Shown: positions 1 through 6,774, counted from the stretch's first letter. The stretch: DNA of 7,817 nt from CAYJFG01 sp051881695 (GCA_051881695.1 JBJEQJ010000029.1:1-7817); one strand, 5' to 3'. Notes: generated by a model not told the origin, from the letters alone. Program-made: numbers and translations.

Positions 1-10
1 CTCGTGACAG

Positions 11-46
11 CTTGTCTATTCTAGCAAACTTTCGCCCCTTTGTCAA
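11..46 (-). promoter_or_regulatory. Strong sigma-A promoter firing leftward out of the window
   Basis: Read on the minus strand there is a perfect -35 TTGACA (41-46), a 17-nt spacer and a -10 TAGAAT (18-23) preceded by TGC, an extended -10 signature. Transcription would start near position 11 and leave the window. Just upstream of the -35 (about 47-110) the minus strand is a run of A/T tracts resembling an UP element. This is the best promoter in the window and belongs to a gene beyond the left edge. Its strength would suit an rRNA, tRNA or other highly expressed gene, but that is inference. Confidence 0.8.
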
Positions 47-156
47 CTACTTTTTTATTATTTAATTTTTTCCTCTTTTATTGTTTAATTTTCCCCTCTC
101 TATTATTATATTTTTTCCTTTCATATTCCGCTTTTTCTTCATTTTTAATTTCCCAC

Positions 157-191
157 AAAAAAATCGCACGCTACCTTGCGATAACGTGCGA
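157..191 (-). terminator. Rho-independent terminator of the ABC transporter operon
   Basis: On the minus strand a 7-bp GC-rich stem (TCGCACG at 185-191 pairing with CGTGCGA at 164-170) encloses a 14-nt loop and is followed directly by seven T (157-163). It begins about 33 nt after the stop codon of the last permease gene. It separates the operon from the strong promoter at 18-46. Confidence 0.9.
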
Positions 192-224
192 CTAAATATT
201 TTCACTTTACAAATTATTTTTATG

Positions 225-1118
225 TTATCCCTTTACTGCTCCTGCAACAACGCCCTTAATTATATATTTCTGGCAGAACAGATAGAAGATAATAATCGGA
301 ATAATAGCAAGCACGAGCATAGCCATCATAACCGCCATATCTACTGCGCCGTAGCCGCCTCTTAAATACTGTACTGCAACAGGAATCGTTCTTTGTGAAT
401 CCGGAAGAATAAGCTTGGGTAAAAGGTAGTCGTTCCATATCCACATAGCATTAAGAATTGCAACTGTTATTGCCGTAGGCTTCAATATAGGGAATACAAC
501 CATAAAGAAGGTTCTCATCGGGCCGCAGCCGTCTATCATTGCCGCCTCTTCAATTTCAAGCGGAACGCTTTTTATAAAGCCTGTAAACAAAAAGACCGAA
601 AGCCCTGCACCGAAGCCAAGGTACAAAATAACAATACCGAACATATTGCCGAGTCCCAGCATATTTGCAATTTTCGACATCGGGAACATTACCATCTGGA
701 ACGGTACTATCATAGAGAAAGCGCAGAGCAGATATAAAAGCGAGGTGTACCATGCTTTTACTCTTACAATAAACCATGCGCACATAGAGGTGCATAAAAC
801 TATAATAAGCACCGACGCTACAGTAACCCAGAGAGAAACGCCAAACGCCTGGAAAAAGTTAATTTTCTCAATACCGTTTATGTAGTTTTTCAACCCGACG
901 AAGGTTTCGGCATTAGGCAATGCAAACGGATTGTCGCTTACATAAAGCGTACCCTTAAAGGAGTTTATAACCACAAGAAAAATAGGTGTAAGCCACGCAA
1001 CAAGAACAACGCAAAGCACGGCAAATATTATGCGCTCACCTGCACTCATTTTCTTTTTAATCTTCTTATTTTTTCCGTCTTTGCCTGTATTTTTTACCGT
1101 TATTGTCTTTTCAGCCAT
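225..1118 (-). CDS. Carbohydrate ABC transporter permease, MalG/UgpE type
   Basis: Inner-membrane permease subunit of a binding-protein-dependent sugar importer (297 aa, normal for the family). Hydrophobic segments lie at about 31-52, 93-118, 125-147, 158-181, 215-230 and 261-282, fitting six membrane spans. The cytoplasmic EAA loop that docks the ATPase is present at 191-214 (EAAMIDG, with proline at 210). The C-terminus (YIIKGVVAGAVKG) is typical of MalG-like proteins. The N-terminus is unusually lysine-rich (residues 1-23) and should lie in the cytoplasm. The start ATG overlaps the TGA of the upstream permease by one base (TGATG), and a strong AAGGAGGTT site at 1127-1135 lies inside that gene's end, so the two are translationally coupled and should be made in equal amounts. 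Substrate is unknown; a sugar or oligosaccharide is likely from the family. Confidence 0.93.
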   Translation of the reverse strand: MAEKTITVKNTGKDGKNKKIKKKMSAGERIIFAVLCVVLVAWLTPIFLVVINSFKGTLYVSDNPFALPNAETFVGLKNYINGIEKINFFQAFGVSLWVTVASVLIIVLCTSMCAWFIVRVKAWYTSLLYLLCAFSMIVPFQMVMFPMSKIANMLGLGNMFGIVILYLGFGAGLSVFLFTGFIKSVPLEIEEAAMIDGCGPMRTFFMVVFPILKPTAITVAILNAMWIWNDYLLPKLILPDSQRTIPVAVQYLRGGYGAVDMAVMMAMLVLAIIPIIIFYLFCQKYIIKGVVAGAVKG

Positions 1119-1960
1119 CAGCTTTCAACCTCCTTCCGTCTTGTCAGATAAAGCTGGGTGAGAGCTATTGCAGCAACTATAACAAAGAATATTACAGCCT
1201 TAGCCTGTCCAACGCCCTGCCAGCCGACTCTGCCGTAAAACGTATCGTAAATGTCCAGCGCCAGCATTTTAGTTTTTCCTGCCGGGGCGCCGTCAGTTAA
1301 CGCATAGTTCTGGTCAAACAGCTTAAACGAGTTTGTAAGCGTTAAGAATGTGCATATTGTTACAGACGGCATAACCTGCGGAATTGTAATTTTAAACAGC
1401 TTTTGTATGCTGTTTGCTCCGTCAATATCTGCCGCCTCAAGCAAATCGGGCGAAACATTCTGAATACCGGCAATATAAATTATCATCATATAACCGACAA
1501 GCTGCCAGTTCATAAGTACAACCAGTCCCCAGAAGCCATATGCGGGGTCATATGTAATTGTAACGCCGAATATTCCGAGAAGACCGTTAATTATAAGAAG
1601 CCATATATATCCAAGAACAATTCCGCCGATGAGGTTCGGCATAAAAAAGGTTGTTCTGAATATATTTGTGCCCTTAATAGCCCTTGTTAATAATAAAGCC
1701 AATAAAAAGGCCAGCACATTAATTGTAATAACCGACACTATCGTAAATTTTACGGTGAACCACAGCGCATTGATAAAATCCGGGTTTGAAAAAGCCTTTA
1801 TATAATTATCAACGCCTACCCATTTTGCGTTTGAAAGGGTAGAGAACTTAGTAAACGACAGATAAACTCCCATTATAAACGGCGCAATAAAAGCGATTAT
1901 AAACGCAATTACCGTAGGCAGCGCCAAAACAGGGAACCATTTTTTAATAGCCTTTTGCAT
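1118..1960 (-). CDS. Carbohydrate ABC transporter permease, MalF/UgpA type
   Basis: Partner permease of the heterodimeric membrane channel (280 aa). Membrane segments are visible at about 11-33, 66-92, 104-126, 143-166, 190-209 and 250-273. The EAA loop at 175-198 reads EAADIDGA and ends in IPQVMP, the expected ATPase-docking motif. The short N-terminus without the extra MalF periplasmic domain matches UgpA, MsmF and LacF-like members. A near-perfect ribosome binding site (AAAAGGAGGT, 1965-1974) precedes the ATG. The gene follows the binding-protein gene after a 157-nt gap containing hairpins, and overlaps the next permease by one base. The pair has no ATPase in this window; firmicute importers of this class often share one MsmK/UgpC-like ATPase encoded elsewhere. 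Transported sugar cannot be told from sequence. Confidence 0.93.
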   Translation of the reverse strand: MQKAIKKWFPVLALPTVIAFIIAFIAPFIMGVYLSFTKFSTLSNAKWVGVDNYIKAFSNPDFINALWFTVKFTIVSVITINVLAFLLALLLTRAIKGTNIFRTTFFMPNLIGGIVLGYIWLLIINGLLGIFGVTITYDPAYGFWGLVVLMNWQLVGYMMIIYIAGIQNVSPDLLEAADIDGANSIQKLFKITIPQVMPSVTICTFLTLTNSFKLFDQNYALTDGAPAGKTKMLALDIYDTFYGRVGWQGVGQAKAVIFFVIVAAIALTQLYLTRRKEVES

Positions 1961-2027
1961 AATTACCTCCTTTTCTTTGTCATTAACAAAAGTTATTTTT
2001 GCGTATCATAAGGTGTTTTTATTCAAT

Positions 2028-2053
2028 CACCCCGTACCCTAAGGCACGGGGTG
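2028..2053 (-). promoter_or_regulatory. Intercistronic stem-loop between binding protein and permease genes
   Basis: CACCCCGT (2028-2035) pairs perfectly with ACGGGGTG (2046-2053) around a short loop with two further possible G-C pairs. A smaller hairpin, CAGTTT/AAACTG, lies at 2078-2093, between this one and the binding-protein stop codon. Neither is followed by a T run on the minus strand, so they are not simple terminators. In operons where binding protein must exceed permease, such hairpins often protect the upstream message from 3' decay or cause partial termination. That role is inferred from position. Confidence 0.6.
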
Positions 2054-2126
2054 AATAAATACTTGGATTCGCCTTTTCAGTTTTTATAAACTGCTGTAAG
2101 TTTAATTATCAGTCTTAAAATCAGGC

Positions 2127-3515
2127 TCAGGCAGCTTTCTCTGCAGCCCAGAAGTCCTTAACGTCCTTAGCAACCTGATCCCATTCTTTTTGTCCCTGAA
2201 CATACTCAAGCAGAGAAGCACCGAAATCGTTCTTGAATTTCTCGCTCGGGAATGCTGTGAACAGCCATACAGGGTTAGTAATCTCGCCTTCCTTAGCCTG
2301 ATAGCTTAATACCTCTTTTGCAAGCGGGTCTGACGGCTGCTCTTTCTCGCTGAAGGTATTAAACGGAGTGATGAAGCCTAAGTCGTTAGTTACAGCCTTT
2401 TTGCCGTAATCGCTTGAGAACAGCCATACAAGGAAGTCTACGGAAGCCTTTTGTGTAGCCTCGTCAACCTGGCTGTTTATAGCAAAGTAGTTTTCTGTAC
2501 CAATGCAGATGCCCTGTGTTTCTTCGCCCTTAACGCCTGTGTAGATAGGTAAGAACTTAACATCTTCTGCTTTTGTTACATTTCCTTCAACGCCTGCAAT
2601 CTGTCCCCAGCCCCAGTTGCCGTTTTGAACCATTGCAACCTTGCCGAGTGCAAACTCTGCCATAGCGTCGTTAACAGTTTTGCTGGAGAGCAGCTTCTTG
2701 TCTGTGACAGAATTGTTTGTGTATAAATCAAATATATTCTTGAAGTTGTCAGCATATTTGAATTCAATTTCTTTTGCGTCTAAGCCTGCAAGAATCGGGG
2801 TTTCATAGTTTTTATCCTCTTTGAACTCATAATAAAGCGGAAGATTTGCAAGGTGAGTCTGCCATCTCCACTGCTCGCCCTCTTTCATAGAGGTAGAAGC
2901 AAATACGCCTTCGATTCCAAGCTCGTCCTTAATAGCTGTCATATCCTCAACAACTTCTTTCAAAGCGTCGAAGCTCTTGATTTCGTCAACTGATGCTATT
3001 TTAGATGTTTTGTTTTTAGATGCGAAATATTTGTCCATTATTGCGTTATTGTAGATAATGCCGTAGCCCTCGATAGCATACGGAACACCGTAAACGCCGC
3101 CCTCATTAGTAACAGCAAGGCTCTTTCCGCCCTCTGTAAGCATATTGTAAAGCTCTGTATCCTTTAAGTCTGCACAATAGTCAGCCCAGTTCTGATATCC
3201 AACAGGTCCGTTAATCTGGAAAATTGACGGCGGAGTAGACTTATCTACCTCTGACATCAGTGTTTGCTCATACTCACCGGAAGCGGCCGTAACTATCTTA
3301 ACGTCAACGCCCTTCTCCTCCTTGTACTTTGCAGCAATTTCCTTGTATGCCTTTACATACTGCTCCTCCGGCTTGAAGTTAAGGAAATATATTTCCTTGG
3401 CTGCCTCAACCTCAGAACCGCCTGATGACGACGGAGTCTGTGAACATCCGGCAAAAGCTGCAGCTGCCATACAAGCGGACATTGCAATTGCTGCAATTTT
3501 AGTAAACTTACGCAT
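2127..3515 (-). CDS. Extracellular sugar-binding lipoprotein of ABC importer
   Basis: Substrate-binding component (462 aa; the family usually runs 410-460) that captures the ligand outside the cell and delivers it to the two permeases encoded downstream. Residues 1-23 form a lipoprotein signal peptide: positive n-region MRKFTK, Ala-rich core, lipobox FAGC with the lipidated Cys24. A Ser/Gly/Glu linker follows to about residue 38. The mature part has the UgpB/MalE-like (COG1653) pattern: YGVPYAIEGYGIIYN at 122-136 and FALGKVAMVQNGNWGW at 288-303, a typical G-K-x-A-M...G-x-W sugar-binding-protein segment. Many aromatic residues fit carbohydrate binding. The ribosome binding site is AAAAGGAGA (3522-3530). 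First gene of the operon; own promoter at 3644-3672. Ligand identity is unknown. Confidence 0.93.
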   Translation of the reverse strand: MRKFTKIAAIAMSACMAAAAFAGCSQTPSSSGGSEVEAAKEIYFLNFKPEEQYVKAYKEIAAKYKEEKGVDVKIVTAASGEYEQTLMSEVDKSTPPSIFQINGPVGYQNWADYCADLKDTELYNMLTEGGKSLAVTNEGGVYGVPYAIEGYGIIYNNAIMDKYFASKNKTSKIASVDEIKSFDALKEVVEDMTAIKDELGIEGVFASTSMKEGEQWRWQTHLANLPLYYEFKEDKNYETPILAGLDAKEIEFKYADNFKNIFDLYTNNSVTDKKLLSSKTVNDAMAEFALGKVAMVQNGNWGWGQIAGVEGNVTKAEDVKFLPIYTGVKGEETQGICIGTENYFAINSQVDEATQKASVDFLVWLFSSDYGKKAVTNDLGFITPFNTFSEKEQPSDPLAKEVLSYQAKEGEITNPVWLFTAFPSEKFKNDFGASLLEYVQGQKEWDQVAKDVKDFWAAEKAA

Positions 3516-3553
3516 AGTTATTCTCCTTTTTCTTTTTTAATTTTTTATTCCTA

Positions 3554-3569
3554 AAGCCGTGTACGGCTT
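3554..3569 (-). promoter_or_regulatory. Leader hairpin upstream of the binding-protein gene
   Basis: AAGCCG (3554-3559) and CGGCTT (3564-3569) form a 6-bp stem with a 4-nt loop in the 5' leader, about 25 nt upstream of the AAAAGGAGA ribosome binding site. The stretch between is purine/A-rich and no T run follows on the minus strand, so it is not a terminator. It may stabilise the 5' end of the message; no known riboswitch is recognised. Confidence 0.4.
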
Positions 3570-3643
3570 ATGCGGCATAAATAAAACAACGTAAATTTTT
3601 ACAATTTTTACAAAATTATTCCTTCACATTTATTACTATAGTT

Positions 3644-3672
3644 ATAATAGCACTATTCACGGAATTTTGCAA
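3644..3672 (-). promoter_or_regulatory. Sigma-A promoter of the ABC transporter operon
   Basis: On the minus strand: -35 TTGCAA (3667-3672), exactly 17 nt, -10 TATTAT (3644-3649) preceded by TGC (extended -10). Predicted start is near 3637, giving a leader of about 120 nt before the binding-protein ATG at 3515. Inverted TATTA/TAATA flank the start and -10 region (3631-3649) and might be part of an operator, but this is weak in such AT-rich DNA. No convincing CcpA (cre) site was seen. Confidence 0.72.
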
Positions 3673-3978
3673 TCTATTTTTGAAAATTAAGTAAATAAAA
3701 ATATTTCCATTTTTTCTTCATATTAAATCCTATACTTACTGTACAATAACAGCAACCGGCATACGGTAATAATGCCGATTTCCGGATAAAAATTAAACAT
3801 AATATACAAAATACGAATCTGAATTTTTCATCTGCTTTATATGCGTTAAGCATATTTTATACCTTACACCGCAAAAAATTATTTGTGTTATGTCGAAGAG
3901 AATTTTTCCGCAGGCATAATTTTAACGTATAATATTTTGAATTACAACAGCAATCACATATTTACCACTATTTTACAG
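3673..3978. other. AT-rich intergenic region without a clear gene
   Basis: The 534-bp gap between the transporter operon and the DHHW gene holds the operon promoter, the DHHW gene terminator and this AT-rich stretch. Visible here are two inverted repeats, CGGCAT/ATGCCG (3757-3777) and ATATGC/GCATAT (3839-3855), a second possible minus-strand promoter (3919-3947), and a 59-codon minus-strand open frame (3674-3853) with a poor ribosome binding site. No recognisable protein, RNA or mobile element was found. The inverted repeats could be regulator sites or parts of a small RNA. Confidence 0.5.
3919..3947 (-). promoter_or_regulatory. Possible second minus-strand promoter
   Basis: Read on the minus strand: -35 TTGTAA (3942-3947), 17-nt spacer, -10 TAAAAT (3919-3924). 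Predicted start is near 3912. It lies just after the DHHW gene terminator and would drive either a leader of about 400 nt for the transporter operon or a small independent transcript. Because the region is AT-rich, chance matches are expected. Confidence 0.3.
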
Positions 3979-4028
3979 AAAAACCCCCTTGCCGACGGCG
4001 GAACGTTCGTCGCCTGCCGGCAAAGGGG
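3979..4028 (-). terminator. Terminator of the DHHW-protein gene
   Basis: On the minus strand a long GC-rich hairpin opens with CCCCTTTGCCG, closes with CGGCAAGGGG (one bulged base), and contains an inner GGCG/CGCC stem. It is followed by five T (3979-3983) and then CTG. It starts about 20 nt after the stop codon at 4050. The outer CCCCTT/AAGGGG signature resembles the terminal hairpins of the repeat family at 5502 and 7511. Confidence 0.85.
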
Positions 4029-4049
4029 ATATTTTAAAAATTGATAATA

Positions 4050-5246
4050 TTATTCAAACAGGGTATCCATACTTGCAAGCTGCATCGGAGTATTTGCACT
4101 CATAACACCGTTTACAAACAGTACGTTTTTAATTCCGTTTTCACTGCAATACTGCTTAATATTGCCCTCAAAATGGCGAAAATCTACAATATGCACCTCG
4201 TCATAATTATATGCAAAATACGGCGATAATGCATTTCCGTAGGACTCCTTCACAATAAGCAGCTTGTCGCCGCTTTCATCGTCCTCATTATCAATAACGG
4301 TAAGCGGGTTGTCGCCCCAGATGAATACACCGTAGGTGTTGCTTCCGCCTTCTGCTCCGGAATAGTACATATCAATCGGCTCGTCGGAAATCTGTGGTAT
4401 GGTGCAGGTGTACGTTCCGGGGAATTCATAGTAATCAACGTGGTCAGGATGCGACCGCAGACCCTCATCACCCGTTATTGTGCAAAGCGAGCCTGTAAAT
4501 CCCTCAATGGTATGCTTTTCTGCGTCCTGCAGCGCAAACGGCTCTTTTCCGGCAACCTTTGCAAATTCAGTATAAGCATAATACGCACCGAGTCCTGTCC
4601 AGTGGTGGTCGGTATTAAAGTACAAATACTCTGTTTTATGCTCGTTTAATACATTATAAATATCTACCGCCTTAATATCTGCCGAGTAATTATTATATAC
4701 ATACGATGTGCTCTCACGCTGTGACCTTGTACTGCCCTCTGACTGAAGCTGATTTGTAAGCCTTGCAGGCAAGCCGAACTCCGTATGATTCGGAACAACC
4801 ATATTATATACGTTTATGCCGCTTCCGAGCTGTTGTTTATATTCCGAAATTTTAGCAGCGTAGGTCTTTGCTGAGTCCTCTCCGCCGAAAAAGAGCTCAA
4901 AACCCTTGTTGTCCCATATATAAATGCCCTCAACAAGCTTTCCGTCCTCGCCGTTATCGCTTATCTCTTTTACAGAGGACGCAGGCTTTGTGGGTTTTTC
5001 GGTCGGCTTCTCCGCTGCCGATGCAGACGCCGGCGCTGTTGCCGATGTTGCCGGCTGCGTCGGCGTTACATCTCCCGATTTTGAGCAGCCCTTTGCTATG
5101 CCCGATATTATAAGAATGATAATTACCAGAATTAAAACTCCCGAGCCGATAATTATAGCTCTGTTTCTTATCTGTCTTTTTCTTCTTTGCTTACGCATAT
5201 ATTCTCTGCGCGCAGCCTGTCTGCGCTCAAAGGTTTCGTTATCCAT
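4050..5246 (-). CDS. DHHW-family membrane-anchored extracellular protein (AlgX/AlgJ, SGNH-like)
   Basis: 398 aa from the chosen start. Residues 1-28 are strongly basic and cytoplasmic, 29-50 form one membrane anchor, and 59-93 are a Thr/Pro/Ala/Ser/Lys-rich linker that places the rest outside the cell. The extracellular domain carries the family motif TDHHWT (212-217) and a KESYGNAL segment (333-340), where the serine fits the SGNH/GDSL-like nucleophile position of AlgX/AlgJ relatives. Those relatives act in O-acetylation of exported polysaccharides; that role for this protein is inference, and no acyltransferase or glycan genes are adjacent. A longer reading from 5342 is rejected: the promoter lies at 5287-5315, and GGAGGG (5253-5258) sits 6 nt before this ATG. 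A Cys follows the anchor (IAKGC), but the lipobox is poor. It is a single-gene transcription unit with its own terminator. Confidence 0.85.
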   Translation of the reverse strand: MDNETFERRQAARREYMRKQRRKRQIRNRAIIIGSGVLILVIIILIISGIAKGCSKSGDVTPTQPATSATAPASASAAEKPTEKPTKPASSVKEISDNGEDGKLVEGIYIWDNKGFELFFGGEDSAKTYAAKISEYKQQLGSGINVYNMVVPNHTEFGLPARLTNQLQSEGSTRSQRESTSYVYNNYSADIKAVDIYNVLNEHKTEYLYFNTDHHWTGLGAYYAYTEFAKVAGKEPFALQDAEKHTIEGFTGSLCTITGDEGLRSHPDHVDYYEFPGTYTCTIPQISDEPIDMYYSGAEGGSNTYGVFIWGDNPLTVIDNEDDESGDKLLIVKESYGNALSPYFAYNYDEVHIVDFRHFEGNIKQYCSENGIKNVLFVNGVMSANTPMQLASMDTLFE

Positions 5247-5252
5247 TTTATT

Positions 5253-5258
5253 CCCTCC
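5253..5258 (-). promoter_or_regulatory. Ribosome binding site fixing the DHHW-protein start
   Basis: GGAGGG on the minus strand, 6 nt before the ATG at 5246. The upstream in-frame ATG at 5342 has no such site and lies before the promoter. Confidence 0.85.
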
Positions 5259-5286
5259 AAAATTTATGTGTTTTTTATTCAGCATA

Positions 5287-5315
5287 AGTATATTACATAT
5301 TTTCATTTTTTTCAA
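5287..5315 (-). promoter_or_regulatory. Sigma-A promoter of the DHHW-protein gene
   Basis: On the minus strand: -35 TTGAAA (5310-5315), exactly 17 nt, -10 TATACT (5287-5292). Predicted start is near 5280, giving a leader of about 34 nt. The -35 is flanked by A-tracts. This is vegetative-type, so the gene is probably not sporulation-specific. Confidence 0.75.
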
Positions 5316-5501
5316 CAAAAATGCACAAAATTTATCCTGCAACGTAAAAATATAAATGAAAGTTTTTTAAATATTAATCAAAAGCGTATTTTACCGCCTG
5401 ATTTTCGGATAATAATAAAAAACAGTTATCCCTTTTCACAAGTTAAATTTGGGTTATCTTATCAAAAATTCTGATTGGGATTATGTTAAGGGCAGAAAAC
5501 A

Positions 5502-5622
5502 GTCCCCCTTGTCTAAAAGGGGGATGTCACGCAAAGCGTGACAGGGGGATTCCCTGAACAAAGTCTGTGCTAAAATGAATCCCTCCACCGCAAGCGGTCC
5601 CCCTCCCTTTAACAAGGGAGGC
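5502..5622. repeat. Dispersed fold-back repeat, copy 1 (left arm, linker, right arm)
   Basis: The left arm (5502-5552) starts GTCCCCCTTGTC and ends GGGGGATTC. A 24-nt linker follows, then the right arm (5577-5622), which starts GAATCCCTCC and ends AACAAGGGAGGC. The arms are inverted relatives, so the element is an imperfect palindrome like a MITE. Each arm has two hairpins: terminal ones TCCCCCTT/AAGGGGGA (5503-5524) and CCTCCCTT/AAGGGAGG (5602-5621), and inner ones TGTCACGC/GCGTGACA (5525-5543) and ACCGC/GCGGT (5587-5598). The 46-bp right arm is identical to those at 7561 and 7685. No transposase and no clear target duplication are seen. The element lies in the gap between the divergent DHHW and spoVAD genes, which otherwise holds AT-rich DNA (5343-5501). 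Confidence 0.92.
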
Positions 5623-5724
5623 AGAATTTCTCTTGTTAAAAACACGCAATATTTCTGCGCTAACCCCGAATTTGCGCTTATTCAAAGGGATAATAAAAAG
5701 TATTATTTCGGAAGTGAAGGATAT

Positions 5725-6774
5725 ATGGCACACAGAATAGGAAAATATACTATAAAAACGGATAATTCCCCCATTATAGCAGGTTGGGCGTCGGTTGCGG
5801 GAAAGCAGGAGGCTCAGGGGCCTCTTCGCAACAGCTTTGACAGGCTTTTCTACGATGAGCTTTGGGACGAGGACAGCTTTGAAAAGGCAGAGGCAAAGAT
5901 ACAAAGGGAGGCTTTAAGCATAGCTCTGGGAAAGGCGCATTTAAAGCCGGAGAATATTGACGTTATCTTTGCCGGAGATTTGCTCAACCAGTGCATCTCT
6001 TCGTGCTTTGGGCTAAAGGATTTTAATATTCCGTTTTTGGGACAGTACGGCGCCTGTTCCACAATGGCGCAGGCGCTTTTGCTCTCTGCCGTTTTTGCAG
6101 ACAGCGGCTGCGCCGGCTATGCCGCCGCAGTCACCTCCTCACACTTTTGCTCTGCAGAGCGGCAATTTCGTTTTCCTCTTGAATACGGCGGTCAGCGCAC
6201 TCCTACTGCACAGCACACCGTAACAGGCGGCGGCTGTGCTATAGTAACGTGCAATAACAGCACAGATATTGCAAACGGCAAAGCACAGCAAAACAGCTCG
6301 TCAATTCCAAGGATTAATGCAGCTTCTATAGGAAAAATTGTAGACCTGGGCATAAACGACGCAAACAATATGGGTGCGGCTATGGCGCCTGCCGCCGCAG
6401 AGATAATAAAAAATCATATGCTTGATATGAACACCTCCCCTAAGGATTACGACCTGATAATAACAGGCGATTTGGGCGAGGTCGGCTCAAAGCTGCTTTG
6501 CGAGCTTTTACAAAAGGATAATATAGATATTAAAAGCCGTCACAACGACTGCGGACTTATGATCTACAACAGGGAGAATCAGGACGTTCATGCAGGAGGC
6601 TCAGGCTGCGGCTGTGCCGCAAGCGTGCTTTGCTCATACATTCTTAACAATATGCAGCAGCAAAACGCACACAACATTCTTTTTCTGGCAACAGGTGCGC
6701 TTATGTCCCCCACCTCGTCCCAGCAGGGAGAAACTATCCCCGGTATTGCACATCTTTTGAATATTATGATTTAA
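5725..6774 (+). CDS. spoVAD: Stage V sporulation protein AD
   Basis: 349 aa, close to the usual 335-345. SpoVAD is a thiolase-fold protein of the spore inner membrane complex that moves dipicolinic acid into the forespore and out on germination; the family member in Bacillus binds dipicolinic acid. Conserved segments run in order: GKYTI and GPL near the N-terminus, AGDLLNQ (83-89), FLGQYGACST (104-113, Cys111 at the thiolase-type position), TSSH (137-140), AERQFRFPLEYGGQ (144-157), TVTGGG (165-170), GAAMAPAAA (207-215), GGSGCGC (291-297), ATGAL (322-326) and ETIPGIAH (336-343). The frame stays open back to 5575, but that extension translates the repeat and has no family counterpart, so the start at 5725 with GAAGTGAAGG just upstream is preferred. 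The spoVAC and spoVAE partners normally beside it are absent here. No clear sigma-G promoter could be assigned. Confidence 0.93.
   Translation: MAHRIGKYTIKTDNSPIIAGWASVAGKQEAQGPLRNSFDRLFYDELWDEDSFEKAEAKIQREALSIALGKAHLKPENIDVIFAGDLLNQCISSCFGLKDFNIPFLGQYGACSTMAQALLLSAVFADSGCAGYAAAVTSSHFCSAERQFRFPLEYGGQRTPTAQHTVTGGGCAIVTCNNSTDIANGKAQQNSSSIPRINAASIGKIVDLGINDANNMGAAMAPAAAEIIKNHMLDMNTSPKDYDLIITGDLGEVGSKLLCELLQKDNIDIKSRHNDCGLMIYNRENQDVHAGGSGCGCAASVLCSYILNNMQQQNAHNILFLATGALMSPTSSQQGETIPGIAHLLNIMI

Noticed and set aside
2028..2053. Rho-independent terminator between the binding-protein and permease genes
   Set aside because: No T run follows the hairpin on either strand, so it is listed as a regulatory stem-loop.
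5247..5342. N-terminal extension of the DHHW protein from an upstream ATG
   Set aside because: It lies largely in and upstream of the promoter (5287-5315), lacks a ribosome binding site, and precedes an ATG with a strong GGAGGG site.
4924..5355. Plus-strand open frame of 143 codons
   Set aside because: It is the reverse of the DHHW gene's linker and anchor region, low in complexity, with no ribosome binding site or family pattern.
5502..5622. Insertion sequence
   Set aside because: There is no transposase frame and no clear target-site duplication; only a non-coding fold-back element is supported.
5623..5724. Sigma-G or sigma-F promoter for spoVAD and a further degenerate repeat unit (CTGCGCTAA near 5653)
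   Set aside because: No -35/-10 pair with correct spacing could be defended, and the repeat-like words are out of register with the 124-bp layout.
5527..5904. Minus-strand open frame of 125 codons over the repeat and the spoVAD start
   Set aside because: Its end is translated repeat (STDFVQGIPLSRFA type) and the rest is antisense to the well-supported spoVAD gene.
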